A DNA stretch of 64,000 nt, from positions 8,910,588 to 8,974,587 of the forward strand of contig OY365809.1 of the NCBI GenBank assembly GCA_959347315.1, written 5' to 3'. Source of the stretch: Bimastos eiseni (taxonomy: Eukaryota > Annelida > Clitellata > Crassiclitellata > Lumbricidae). Below, in pieces: positions 30,167 to 42,700 of this stretch. Numbering within the stretch: the stretch's first letter is position 1; the number at the start of each line of letters is the position of its first letter. The notes under the pieces were generated by a model. That model was not told the origin of the DNA. It made no database searches and was given only the letters and a program-made list of their open reading frames with translations. The position numbers and the translations under genes were made by a program.

Positions 30167-30784
30167 TTAGTTTTCTTGGCTGCACCTAGGCCTGAGCCAA
30201 TGAACTAGTGGTCGTGGTAAAGCCTCTGCATACGGTTCCTTGTATTCCACAGGGTTCACCTGTCCAGAGTTTGGTTGCGATGCACTGAGTCTGGAGACCG
30301 GATCACTGTTTTGTTCTGCATGGTATGGTGGCGTTGTATGTGTACGTTCCTGCTCATAAACCAGTGGGGAGAAAAATCCCGACCCGAATTCAGGCTGCTG
30401 AGCTGGTTTATCTACAAACCCTGGCGCATAGAGCAGACATTTTGTAGGGTCCGTAGGCATTCTACTATGACTGTTTCCTTTGTCAGTCAAAGTCATTGAT
30501 TCGCTTTCAGCTTCTTCCAAGTTGGTATGATACAGATTACGACGCACTGGCTCTTTCTTATGCTGACCTTTCAACCGGCCTTTTGGAGATTCTTCACCAG
30601 TAGATGGCTGTCGTCTTCTGGATACAGCGCGAGACGCTGGCGTGGTGTGCCTCTTACAAGGCGATGTCCAACCTGGACGATCTGTGGGGTACAGTTGATC
30701 CTTGGACTCAACAGGCAAGGTGTTATTTTCCAAGTTGCGCTTCAAGAAATCCCTCGCAGCCAGGTACATGAAACGATAATGATC
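30167..30784 (-). CDS. Copy 4 exon 8: end of D2 and cytosolic tail, truncated by frameshift
   Basis: The exon begins after a TTGTTTTAG acceptor with DHYRFMYLAARDFLKRN, the last helix of phosphatase domain D2 (compare the QYRFIYECLCEEF end of D1). It goes on as a basic, Ser/Thr/Pro-rich tail (SRRRQPSTGEESPKGRLKG, NLYHTNLEEAE). Near 30205 a small insertion relative to copy 6 shifts the frame, and the protein ends LRPRCSQEN after 205 codons. Copy 6 reads on for a total of 283. No further domain is recognised. The truncation may be an allele, a sequencing error or fixed. Confidence 0.78.
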   Translation of the reverse strand, partial: DHYRFMYLAARDFLKRNLENNTLPVESKDQLYPTDRPGWTSPCKRHTTPASRAVSRRRQPSTGEESPKGRLKGQHKKEPVRRNLYHTNLEEAESESMTLTDKGNSHSRMPTDPTKCLLYAPGFVDKPAQQPEFGSGFFSPLVYEQERTHTTPPYHAEQNSDPVSRLSASQPNSGQVNPVEYKEPYAEALPRPLVHWLRPRCSQEN

Positions 30785-33700
30785 CTAAAACAATCGACCT
30801 CGATCAATTATTGATGCTATCACTGATTTCAACGCATACCACAAGTCACGTAGGCCTATCACAATTCATTCATGATAAACAACTGTTACAACATAATGCG
30901 ATCAACATAAAATTTCGATACTCTCCTACTTATATATTATCGAACTGTACACACAATTACACTTGTGTTGTGAACTGCAGTAATTAAGAAGGAGTTATAA
31001 CAATCTCAGAACGAGCCAAATTCAAACCGTTAAGTACATGAATACAATCATAGATTGCCATGCGCACGTGGTCGGCCATTTTGGTCGATTATCGGCCATC
31101 TGTGTCATTTTGACGAATGTTCTGATCTAATTTACTCAGTAACTTCGAACATGTTGGCGTTCTCTAGTGTTAGGTTTCCGTAATGAACATATTCGTCGAC
31201 TTTCTAAGGATTATGTGCGTTTAAGAGGCATGTTGATTGCAAGTTGCCTGCGCCATTTGACTGCATGCGGTCGTGTCTCAGCCGTGCACCGTGTACAAAC
31301 CATGTAGCCGAGCGTTCTCGTCTCGGTGGAGGGCGGCTGTCGCGCCCATTGGAGTGACCTCGACCGATAGTAAGGAGTGGCTCTTCAATCTACCGAACAA
31401 CGCGCGATGAATGCCTCTTCTACATTCTCCTTGAACCTCGACCAATATCCGGACGTGCGTCATCTTCCACCAGTGATGGACTACTCGTCGACATCGACAC
31501 CGTGTTTGAGACTCGATCTCGGCAGTTGTCGCTCAACCTATTCGTCGCAGCTTGGCCCAGATACTCTGAACATTTATGCCATCTACCAGCTTCAGACGGG
31601 AATCCTTTGGTTGCTTCCACGCTCGTGCGTCAGTCATTGGTGACTCTTTCAGCTTACTGTGCACTGTTTTGCTAATTATCATAACAATCGTTGAAACGTC
31701 AATTAATATCATGTTGGCTAGCGTAGAGAGCGCCTCTTTTCTCCGTTTATGCATATTCTGACTGTTATTTTCTCTGCTTTGCTTAGTTTCAATACCCTTT
31801 GTCTTCGTTGTACTTATTTTCATTCCATACTCTGTTGCTATCATGTTTAACTGGTCCAATATTCTCTGCAGTCTAGTCTGACTAGTCGCCATCATCGCTT
31901 GATCATCCGCGAATCTTATTGCCTTTATCAGTCTTCCTCCTACCTCCTCCACCGCCTCTCTTAGCACTCTCCTAGCACTAAGTAACAGTAATCAACGACA
32001 GTTGTTTTTATCAGTTTGGACAAAATACAATTAAACAAAATAACACAACATAGAGTAGGCCCTAAATAAATAAATGAAGATGCGCAAAAAGGAAAAAAAC
32101 AAAACAACTAATAAGAAACGAAAAAAACTGTTTTTACATCTATATGAATACAATTCACGGTTGCAGTGGACCCTGCATTTTAACAACATTCACTACCCAA
32201 ATGCAAACCTTCAAAACATCCAAGCGCTACACAAAGGCCGTATAAGATAGACCATCATATTCGTCGGTGCTAGAATGAAGAAATTGCCTGAGGAAACTGT
32301 AACCATATCTTACCCGATGGTCCATGGAACTCCAGTTTGAGTCGGCCCTTGCTCCATCATAACTATGCAAGAACCAAGGACCAGCACACTAGAAAATATC
32401 CAAGGCTTCCAAACAAATTGTAGATATATCTTACCCGATGGTCCATGGAACTGATGATGTAGGAACGAATCAGACGAGAAGTGCTGAATATATCGAGAAT
32501 TCCTTCTTTCTCTGACTGCTCCAGCACATACCAAAGGACCATCAGTAAGGCAGCACGGATCTTCCCACTTCCACAGGCACTGAACAGTAAAACAGGACGA
32601 TTGGCACTGTATCTTTTCAGCCACTGACGCAGCTGGTCCAGCAGTTCAAGCATCGCAACAACTTCAGGAACCTCGTCATCGCATGTCCACTTGGTGAATT
32701 CAAACAATCGAACGTTGTGAGCGCTTACTTCGTCCTGGAAATGGCGAAGCTTGACCATGAGATTGTAGGCGACATAGATATTGATCGGACTAGCTTTGAC
32801 AGAAGCACACACAATCGAAAAATGGTTGCTATTGACTGATTGTCCCAATTGTGGCAGAAGATGTTCGGATTCGGGAAGATCAGCCATTTGGTTCAACATG
32901 ACAATGCAGTTAACGTGGTTGTCTGTGATGCTGTGCCAGAACTCATCATAATAAGAACCTGAAAGGCAGCGAGAAGCTATGAACATATCACGCTTGACAA
33001 ATCCGTTGAGAATTTGAAATGGATACGGGTCAAGGTCGTTCATATGACCATTCTCCCCTGCATTTGGATCAGACATCGAGGCTTCGGGCAACATAGGCTT
33101 TCTGCTAACATGCAATCTTGTCAGAGCATCTGAGTAAACTGGTAACTGCACCATCACCTGGTGCTCAAAGGTCAATGTTTTCAAAGCAGCTTCTGATGAC
33201 TCCAGTTCCTCAAAGGTCGTAACAAATCGTTCGACCAAATAACGAGATGGGTTGTGATCAAACTCTTCGCATAGGCATTCGTAAATGAAACGATACTGGA
33301 CAAACGTTTTCACCAAGTAGCATCGCTCAGCGCGCAACAGAGTTACTAAACGCATGACATCCACAACCCCTGTGTTGTGGCCCTGAGTCAAAAGCGTATC
33401 GACAGCAACGTAGACGCCACTGCGTCCACCACCGGTGCGACAGTGAGCCAAATATCCAGCGTCTGTTTTGCGCTCGCCTCTAATGCACTTCACAAAGCTG
33501 AGGAAAGGAATAGGGTGCTCTGGTACCCCGCCTTTTGACCAAGATATGTACTGCCAATGAAAAACATGTCGCTCTCTGACTGCATTCACCTCCCCGATTA
33601 TGAAATGACGGACAGAGTAATTGGCAAAAGTATCAACGCTGACCAGTTCCACTTGAACGCTGTCATATGTATGATACCTTCCTGGCATTTCCGGCCAGTA

Positions 33701-36700
33701 ACAATCAAAATATAGAGAATCTGGTGCCTCGCTGTCCATCAGCATGACGATTGTACTAACACTTCGCTCCCAAACCATCTGCCAGAAATGTCCAAAAGTG
33801 CTGAGTGTTGGACATTGAGTTACAATGCAGTATCGACGGCCGATGGTTCGCACAAAGCTGGCGTTTACGTATGTTGTAGACTGAGGCTGTGCATGCTTCA
33901 GTTTAACACGATTACGATCGTAAGGCAACACCTGAGCTGAACGATTGTGGATAGCATTACAGGCTAACATAGCAACATTTACAGAATCTGTGAAACAGTT
34001 CGGTAGTAGGAGGAACTGGTCTTCAAGGAAACATCCTGAATCCGTCATGAGATATTTAGAACAAAAGTCCTGAAGTTTCTGTACTGGTACTGGGCAAGAT
34101 CTGGAAATGTTTGATCTATTACATTCATAAATAAAACACGCGTCAGGTATTACATAATCACCATTCGCATCTGAGATGGTATCAAAATCCTTCTGTGCGG
34201 TTTTGGCAATGAGGAACGAATTAAGGTAGGAAACAGCCAGACTGCGATTCACTGATGAAGGCTCTGGGTGTTGATACGGTGCGTGAATAATCTCAACCTT
34301 CGTCAGCCGACTTATTTTATCTCGCCTCCACAACAACAAAATAATGACGCCAAGTATTAACATGCAGAACAACAACACACACAAAACAATCAGAAATATC
34401 ATGGCAGCACTTAGGCCGTCCATAGGGGCAGGAGAAGTAGTAAGGGAGACTGTCAAAATTGGTCCAGCTGATCGACTGGCCACGCGACGAATCACTCCGT
34501 CCAAATAGTTCTCCGACACAAACCACACCATGTACGAGGAGTTTGGTACCAATGGAACATTGCTGTAATTACGGGATACCAATGCACTGTCGCTGAAACC
34601 TTGATACATTTGACCATCACCAACCAAAATTGGTGCACCATCAGAATCAATTAACCCAGTAACATAAAAGGGTAAGTTGAGCAGCTTAGCACTTGAGATG
34701 TCTAACATTATATGCTGATGTTTAATATTTGAACGACTATCTTCAAAAACAACTATTGCGTCAGAATCAATAGCATCTTGAAAATAGCTTTTACTTGATA
34801 TGAGTTTTTCTATCACAACTAGACGCTTATGAACTAAGTGAGCACTTCGCTTTCTAGTAGCCAGCTTCACTTTGAAACTCGAAGCAGAAACATCAGAGAT
34901 AACAGGAGTCGGCAGACTTATTGGAGGAGGAGGAGCAGTATACAGCTCAATACTATATGGTCCCAATAAACTATCAGGGTCGTTTAGCTTGGCCGTTATT
35001 TTGTACCGTGTAGCAGAAAGAAGGCCACCAATGTGAAAGAAACAACTCGTGGTGCACGTTTTGTTAACCAACACTGGTGAAACACTTCGACCATTGTCAA
35101 GATCGTCCACATTTATCTAAAAGACAACCATAAACCAACATATATTCTTCATGATTCCACATAAAATTAATAAAGTGGTACAGCAATTCATTAGTGGCAC
35201 TATATAATCCTACCTAACAGAAACATTATTCTGATCAAAATCAATCTCTTTCACATCTAACAGTACTAACAATTAAGTAAGCAATAATTTGAAATGAATT
35301 ATTTTTCTCAAAGCTCTGATGGGTGCACGTGTCAATCTGCAATATGGTTTAGAACTAACCTGCCACTTTGCACTTAAAGGCAGTACGAATCACGTAAAAT
35401 TATTGTCGTACACAAGTTTATTAATGGTCCAAATTGTTTCTGGTTTTCTCCACATTTTCTTCATGTTACTTATAAATTCACGCCATATCAACAGCATGTC
35501 CTTCATTGGTCTGTACTTTCACTCCTTTTTGTCAATCGCCGAACTACTCATGACCATCTGCCTTAGTCACCTTGTTATTTCTAAAGCAGGCAAACACAGG
35601 TAGAACAGTCGTTTTTACTTACAAAATGCAAAACAGATAAATTAACGCATGGAAAATATTTATGCGATCTTCTAACGTGTCTTAGTTGATATCTTATTTG
35701 CAGATTTTGCTTAGCAAGGTGCCAAACACATGCTGCAAAGGAGAAGATCATTTTTGGCAAAAGCCGTAACATTGAATCTTATCCCAAGAGTAGAAATATA
35801 TACAAAATGAGAATCAGCCTAACCTCACAGCACCCTCCGGTTATGTAGTCCATATTAGGATGTTCCAGAATGACGCTGTGCTCTTTACGTAAATAAATCG
35901 AGAGAACTCTTGGATTCGATGAGGCTATATCCAGTGTAGGATTAGAGTCATCGCTAGACAGTGTCCAAACCGGTCCAGCAGATTGACTGGCCACACGGTT
36001 AGTTACTCCATCGAAGTAGTTCTCCCACACAAACCACACCGTGTACGAGGTGTCTGGTGTTAATGGAATATTGCCGTAATTACATGACACCAAAGCAGGA
36101 TAGGCGAAACCTTCAAACGTTTGGCCATCACCAACCACAAATGAACCACTATTAGAATCCACTATGCCAGTGACATAATAGGGTAAGTTGAGAAGGGCAG
36201 CACTTGTGGCGTTCAACAGTATATGTTGTTGTCTAGGAATCACACGACTGTCTTCAAAAAGAAAATCGTTTAAGGCGAAAGCTTTTTGAAAAACGCTTGT
36301 ACTCGAGCTCATTTTCTCTATCACCATTAGACGTTGAGACAATATGTGAGCACTGCGCTTTCTACTAGACGACTCAACTTTGAAACTCGTATCAGAAACT
36401 TCTGAGATAACTGGCTTGGGCGGTTTTGCTGGAGAAGGAGGACCAGTAAACAGAACAATAGAATATTCTCCAACTGAAATATTTTGATAGTCGCGTAACC
36501 GTACAGAAATGTTGTACTCTGTTGCAGGAAGAAGGTCACCAACAGAGAACCTTGTGCCATCGTCGTCGCAATGAAATCTTGGAACATTCAGTGGAGTGGC
36601 TCCCCTAGCATTGGTAAGCTCGTATATATTTATCTAAAAGGCAACCATAAATGTAAATGTTGTCTTTAGAAGTTTTAATGTCTCAGATCGACACAAATGT

Positions 36701-39700
36701 AATAAAGATTTGTTCGTTGCTGTCACAACAATAAATAACAGAGAAGGTGGAGACCATTAATAGAAAGCTATATATGCCTATATAAAAGCTAAGTACTTTG
36801 CAGAATACTATAATGAATAATGTATCATATATAAAACATGCTATTTCGTATCAATCGCTCCCACAAGCAATAATCGTTTCAGCGCTAGAAAAACATGGTT
36901 TACGTGAATAAGGTCGCAACACAGAAGATCTCAGACTAATAAGATCGCAGAAAAAATAATTGCATATAACTAGAACCTGGATTGATGTGATTTTTACTTA
37001 GATGGAGCGTAATACAACATTTGTGTTCGATTGGCAAAATTTTCTTTATTGGCGTTTATAATTGATTACGCTAAAACCTAAGAAGATGAATTGTAATAAT
37101 TATTAACACTTACACCTAAGATTACCCAAAACTATTGGCTTTATATCATGAACATCAAATTACGCACCTAACTCGCAACTCATTCATTGGTTTGGTGACC
37201 CTCAGTGTTGCGATCTTATTAGTCTGCGATCTTTTCTCTTACAAGGGGCCGCGATCTGGTTAGTCCGCGATCTTATTATTATTAGCCTTTGATCTTCTGT
37301 TCTGCGACCTTTTGAGGCGCGATCTTTTGTGCGCGACCTTTTTGATACATATCGAAAATGAATGATAGCCCATTTGAGCTCCGCTCATTGCTCGTGGCCC
37401 AACCATCAAGTTTTTATAAATCCCTCAAGACTGTTTTCTTTAGTCGTGTAGGCTACTTTTAAGTCTTTCGATTTCTGAATAAATTCTATTGATTGGTCGA
37501 GTATTTGTTATCAACCCAGCATCTATCTAGTTGAGAAAGAATTCTTTCGTCAATCCAGCTTCAGCCACTTTTATTTAAATAATCATTCTTTCATCAAATC
37601 CAGCATCCACTTAAGGAAGAATTTTCTCATCAATCCAGTTTCTATTTATGCAAGATTCTTTCCATTAATCCCGCTTCTGTTTCGGGAATAATTATTTCAT
37701 CACACCCAGCATCCACTTGAGCAAGAATCTTTTCATAAATACCACTCCCATTAAAGATGACGATGCTTTGCATTGATTAAGCTTCTATGTAAACGATATT
37801 TCTTTCATCAACCAAGCTTCCACTTGAGCAGGAATTCTTTCATCAATTGAACTTTTAAATAACTAGTAACTTTCATATTATCAATCCATCATTTATTTAA
37901 CATTAACAAGCAATCTAATCATAAATCCACCTTTTATTTAACATGAATTATTAGCATCAATCCAAATTCCATTTGACAGGAATTTATTTCCTCAATTTAA
38001 CAAGCTCCAGCAATCTTCAGGAAGACCTTCTTTCAGCATTTGTTTCACCATTCCAACTTATATTTAGTGAGAATTCTTTTTATTTGGGGTCGTCCATAAA
38101 TATTGATTAACAAATTTGGACGATTTTTGACTCCTCCCCTCGTCACACGTCGTCACAAATGTCACAAACCTCTCAAATATGACGTCACAATGCTCTGACC
38201 CCTGAAAAACCAGATTTCCAGATTGTTATAGGCAAATTTTCTGCTTCTTCTTATTATTATTATGAAAAATGCAATAGTGAGTGGAAATAAGCTACAAACC
38301 ATATAGTAGAAGGAAGAAAAATGAGAAAGTATTATTATTGCACTCATGGAAGAAATAGGGAGAGCTTGGATATGTATGTATCTGGTAATTTATATAGCGC
38401 CTTACAATAACCACTCGAAGGCGCTAATATCATCATCCTCTTCGATGGATATCCCATTAAGATCAAGCTCTTCTAATTACAGAGTGGCTGCCTCACTTCC
38501 AAAGCCCCAAAATTGACACCGAGCGCAAATGTAAACAATGCAAAGAATTAAGAATGCAGCAATTATAATTAGCATTGTTAAATTGTGATAAAAATTACTT
38601 GTCAATACGTTGAACTTGTTTATTTGAGAAAAATTACGCATATTGATGTTTAATGTGATGATGTTTCATATATTATTCTTCACACGTTAAAATTAGCCTT
38701 CTATCTTTATGTGTTATATGTTTTAATAAACAGACTGGTTAACATCGGTGAAAGCATAACAATTTAACATTTTGACTCATTCAGAGAGGGGGTAATGTGA
38801 ACACGGAGGGGATAATCTGAAATCGATTTCAGATTACCGGGGGGTAACCTGAAATGGAAGGTGACTTGAAGTCTTACCGGGGGACTGAAACTCTTCGCTA
38901 AGCCACCAACGCTCGACGTCTTCTATATTTGATCTTTTTTGGTCCAATTACGGATACTGCTCAACAAACAGTTTTCGCATTTGTTAATCTTAGACCAAGT
39001 GAATTATACCCTCTTCGCTTTCATTTTTGCTGATAATATACTTGATGCTCTTGCTACCTTCTTTCGCAATCGCTTCAATAGATCCTCAGCCGAGCCAACG
39101 CCTTTGAGCTGGAGGAAATCCTCTCTCTTGGTTTCGAACTTACTTGTCTGCACCTACTAACATGATCATATCTGGAAACTCCAGGGCATAATGCTTCCAT
39201 GGCAGTTCTTCTTGGAATTCCACAGGGTTCTGTTCTTTAGGACGCTTTTATTTCATTCTTTTCACGGTTGATATAACTTCATTAATTTCTAGTTACTCCA
39301 AAACAAGTAACATCCTCGTTGATAACGTGCAGGTCTACATCCATTTCGGCCTAATGCGCAACTCATAAGGGGCCATTCACATATTATATAACGCTCAAGG
39401 GGTAGATGAGTGGATTCCTGTTTTGTTAGCGTTATACTGTTTATGGTGGGGGTTATGTAACAAATCTTTCAACTTATGAAAATACAATCTGCCAATTGGA
39501 AATTTCATGTACCACAGACCTTCTTGTTTAATCAAAGTTCTCAATACGTTGTTAATCAAAACTAGCAAAATCAACCACCTGGCGAATTGATTTGACATTC
39601 TTACTTATTATTCCAGTTTTAGCAATTTCCTGTTTACAATTTTGACAATTTCATGTGCATAGCCTTGAACGCTCTTAAATTCAATTCTGTGTGATTTGTT

Positions 39701-42700
39701 ATAATTCTGGTTTGAATTAAAATTAATTCACTTGAAATAATTATTTCGGTAGGTATTATCAAGATGTTTGATTTCATTTTCTACATATGTGTAAATAGTT
39801 TATATGTTTGCTTAAATAGTATATTTTAGGACTAAATACCCAATTGTAGTTGTAGTGTACATTCTTTAGCATACGTTACTAAATAGGTAGAGTTGTACCG
39901 CGAACCTATCGATAAATACCTGATAGTGCAATATTAAACCAATCGATTCTGTGTGATACTGTAATCCTCATGTGTAGTGCAAAACAGGAGGGAAACAAAA
40001 ATGGTGTTTTTAGATAGGATTTACGTCACTACCATGTATTATCATGCTGCAGGCGTATAAGTAGGCCTACTTGTAGATACATGGTGACAATCGTCGACTA
40101 CCCAATTAGTTACCGTAATTAATACATGTACAAGTGAATTTAGCGCCATTAAAAGACCGATCATTGAGCTAATTACGTTCTATAAATTTTAAAGGGTTTC
40201 AATATGGCCTGAACTCTTTTAAAGGTCTGCTATCATGCTGTATTAGATAACTTTATTAAGGCATCTTGCGTTTCCAGTATTAAACGATTAATGTGCTAAT
40301 TTGCATAGTCTAGTAACTAATTTTCAGTACTAACTAACATAATCTGGTCACTATTAAAGTGCTAACTATCATTGTATTGTTATAAAAGTTTCAAATTGTG
40401 CAATATAATTATATCAATGTGCTTATAGACTTGGGTGGGGTAGGGGGTAGGTAGCATATCTGTTATATAATAATTTTATTAAGAGTGAGGGTCACAGCTG
40501 CTGTTATATAGCGTTATTAGGGGTAGGGGTGGGCCAAAAATTAAGATTTTAAGCGTTATATAAAATTACCTGAACGGCCCCTTAGACTCTTTGCCGCGAC
40601 TTACACCTGTGGAAGTCTTCAAAATAGCCTTTCGCGCAACACTTCCAAAACTAAATTCATCTGGTTTAGCACCACCCGTCAACTTAAAAAATTAGACACG
40701 TTACTTCATGCTGAAAAGTTCCCCAGTTTGCCATCTCTGGTAGTATACGTGACTTGGGTGTTACACTGGACAGCTGTCTTACTTTATCTCACTATGTCAC
40801 AAACGGTTCTGTATCGATAGTCCGAAGGTTCGATAGTCCGAGGGTTCGATAGTCAGAAGATTGCATGGTGACCGGTCGATAGATGATAAGATTGTGGTTT
40901 TAATGGAGAAGAATTATGTTTGTTAGAAGCTGCATTGCATAATTCTTTTCATTCATGCAGCTTCCATTTAGGCATGATTCTTTTCATATAAATACAGCTC
41001 CCAGTTTTACACATACTTTTAAATTAACCCAGATTCTAGTGAAATTAATGTCGGAGTATAGGATCTTGGGACTATCGAACCTTCGGACTATCGAACCTTC
41101 TGACTATCGAACCTTCGGACTATCGAGCGGACACTGTCACAAACGGCTATGGGTATACAGGGCTGTTAGTATCGCGATAAAGTATCGCGATACTTTGGTA
41201 TCGGTGATCTTTTTGCAGTATCGCAGGATGTATCTCGATACTTTTATTTGGTCGGTATACATCGCGTGTGTATCGCGATACTGCTTTTTAGCCAGTCATC
41301 GATACGCGATACCAATACTTTTTTTATCACCGTAATAAAAAAAATTATATTTCTCTTCAACTTGAAATCAGGGCAGGGGCAGATCTTTGACATGTGAAAA
41401 TAATAATTGTAATTCTAGGCTACTGATTTTTCGCACGTATAAATAATAGTGCAAGTATACTTCTTTTTTTTGTATATGTTATGTGTGAATAAACAGGAAA
41501 CTTGCTCGCCAAAGAGTATTGGTAAAAGTATTGGTATTGCAATACTTTTAAGAAAAAGTATTGGTATTGGTATTGCAATACTTTTTTGATTAAGTATTGG
41601 TATTGGTATCGCAATACTTTTTTCCAGTATTGTTAACAGCCCTTTGGGTATAATGCGAAACGGCGAACTGCGACCCGGTAACCTGCGAACCGTTTGCAAA
41701 CTAACCCTAACTCCAACCCTAATGCATAATACCAACCGGCTCGCGCTATGATTCACATTTCGGTTCGGATTATACCAGTTCGTGGCTCGCAGGTTCGCAC
41801 TTTACTGACATCCATCATAAACTTCACACGCTACACCTATTTTCAATTATTCGGCGTCTAATGGCCATCCGCAGATCTGTCACCTCATCAATCTTGACTT
41901 CCAATAGTTCATGCGTATGTACGTTCAACAACAATTGACTATTGCGGTTTTTCTTTGTAAGCTTAGTTCTCCCCCAAATTCCGTCTATCCCATTTCCAGT
42001 CAAGAATTATGATTGCTGATGCCTGATTACTCACCTTCCTAACTCTCCTACATCTCCTCGTCTATAGTTATGCAATAGACTGGCTTCCTCTCCCAGCTCT
42101 CATTCAGTGAAAAGTTCTTGTCATGGTCTTCCTTATATCAAAATAAAAAAGTATTGTAACGAAATCTCTCAGAGATCGCACTCGCTCTCCTCTCTCTATA
42201 GCTGATCATTGCTCTCTCCGCTCCTTGATCGGCACGTTCTCTCGGTTCCAGCGAATTAAGGCATCGACGGCCAAGACTAGATTTCGTGCGTAACCTTTGG
42301 AATGATCATCCACCATCAATCACCTGTTAGCATTATTTCTGGATTTTATTCTACATCCTTCTTGTTGCTAAAGATCTGTTTCTGCTAAAAGTGTTCTTGC
42401 ATAGTGAGCGTTACTGCATCCCCCTGCTGTGAGCGGCGCTATTTAATTTACTAAATACAAATCAACACTACATTTCCTAATAAATCAAAGATCAATGAGC
42501 TGTTTTCAATTCTTTTCTCGAAGCACTGGGGGACAAGTCATCCCTCAACTGCTGTGGACAGGCCAGCCAGTATACATATAAATGCATTAAACATCCCTTA
42601 TTGTCGTACTCATACCCAGGTTCTCTCCACTGTCAGTCAAAACTTCACTCCATGTCAGCTGCCTTTGCTCCTTTCTACTTTTGCATGTTATTCCTTTGCA

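Larger units (their letters stand above)
38885..42140 (+). mobile_element. LINE remnant broken by nested insertions
   Basis: Pieces at 38885-39367, 40583-40806 and about 41820-42140 line up with one CR1-like LINE. LGIPQGSVL near 39215-39240 matches the GVPQGSVLGP block. TSKTKFIWFSTTRQL near 40640-40685 matches the (N)PSKTEFIWFGT block. Later frames match the SILTSNSSCVC..NNN region of decayed C-terminal sequence. The element shares its insertion site with 2818-3720 in copy 1. Compared with copy 1, about 320 bp are deleted after 39095. Confidence 0.7.

Noticed and set aside
34317..34526. Second minus-strand frame inside the phosphatase exon
   Set aside because: Shadow of the TM region in another frame.
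36327..36587. Minus-strand frame overlapping copy 4 exon 6 (and 1088-1306 in copy 1)
   Set aside because: These are out-of-frame shadows of the FN3-like module; the true frame lacks a Met there because it is an internal exon.
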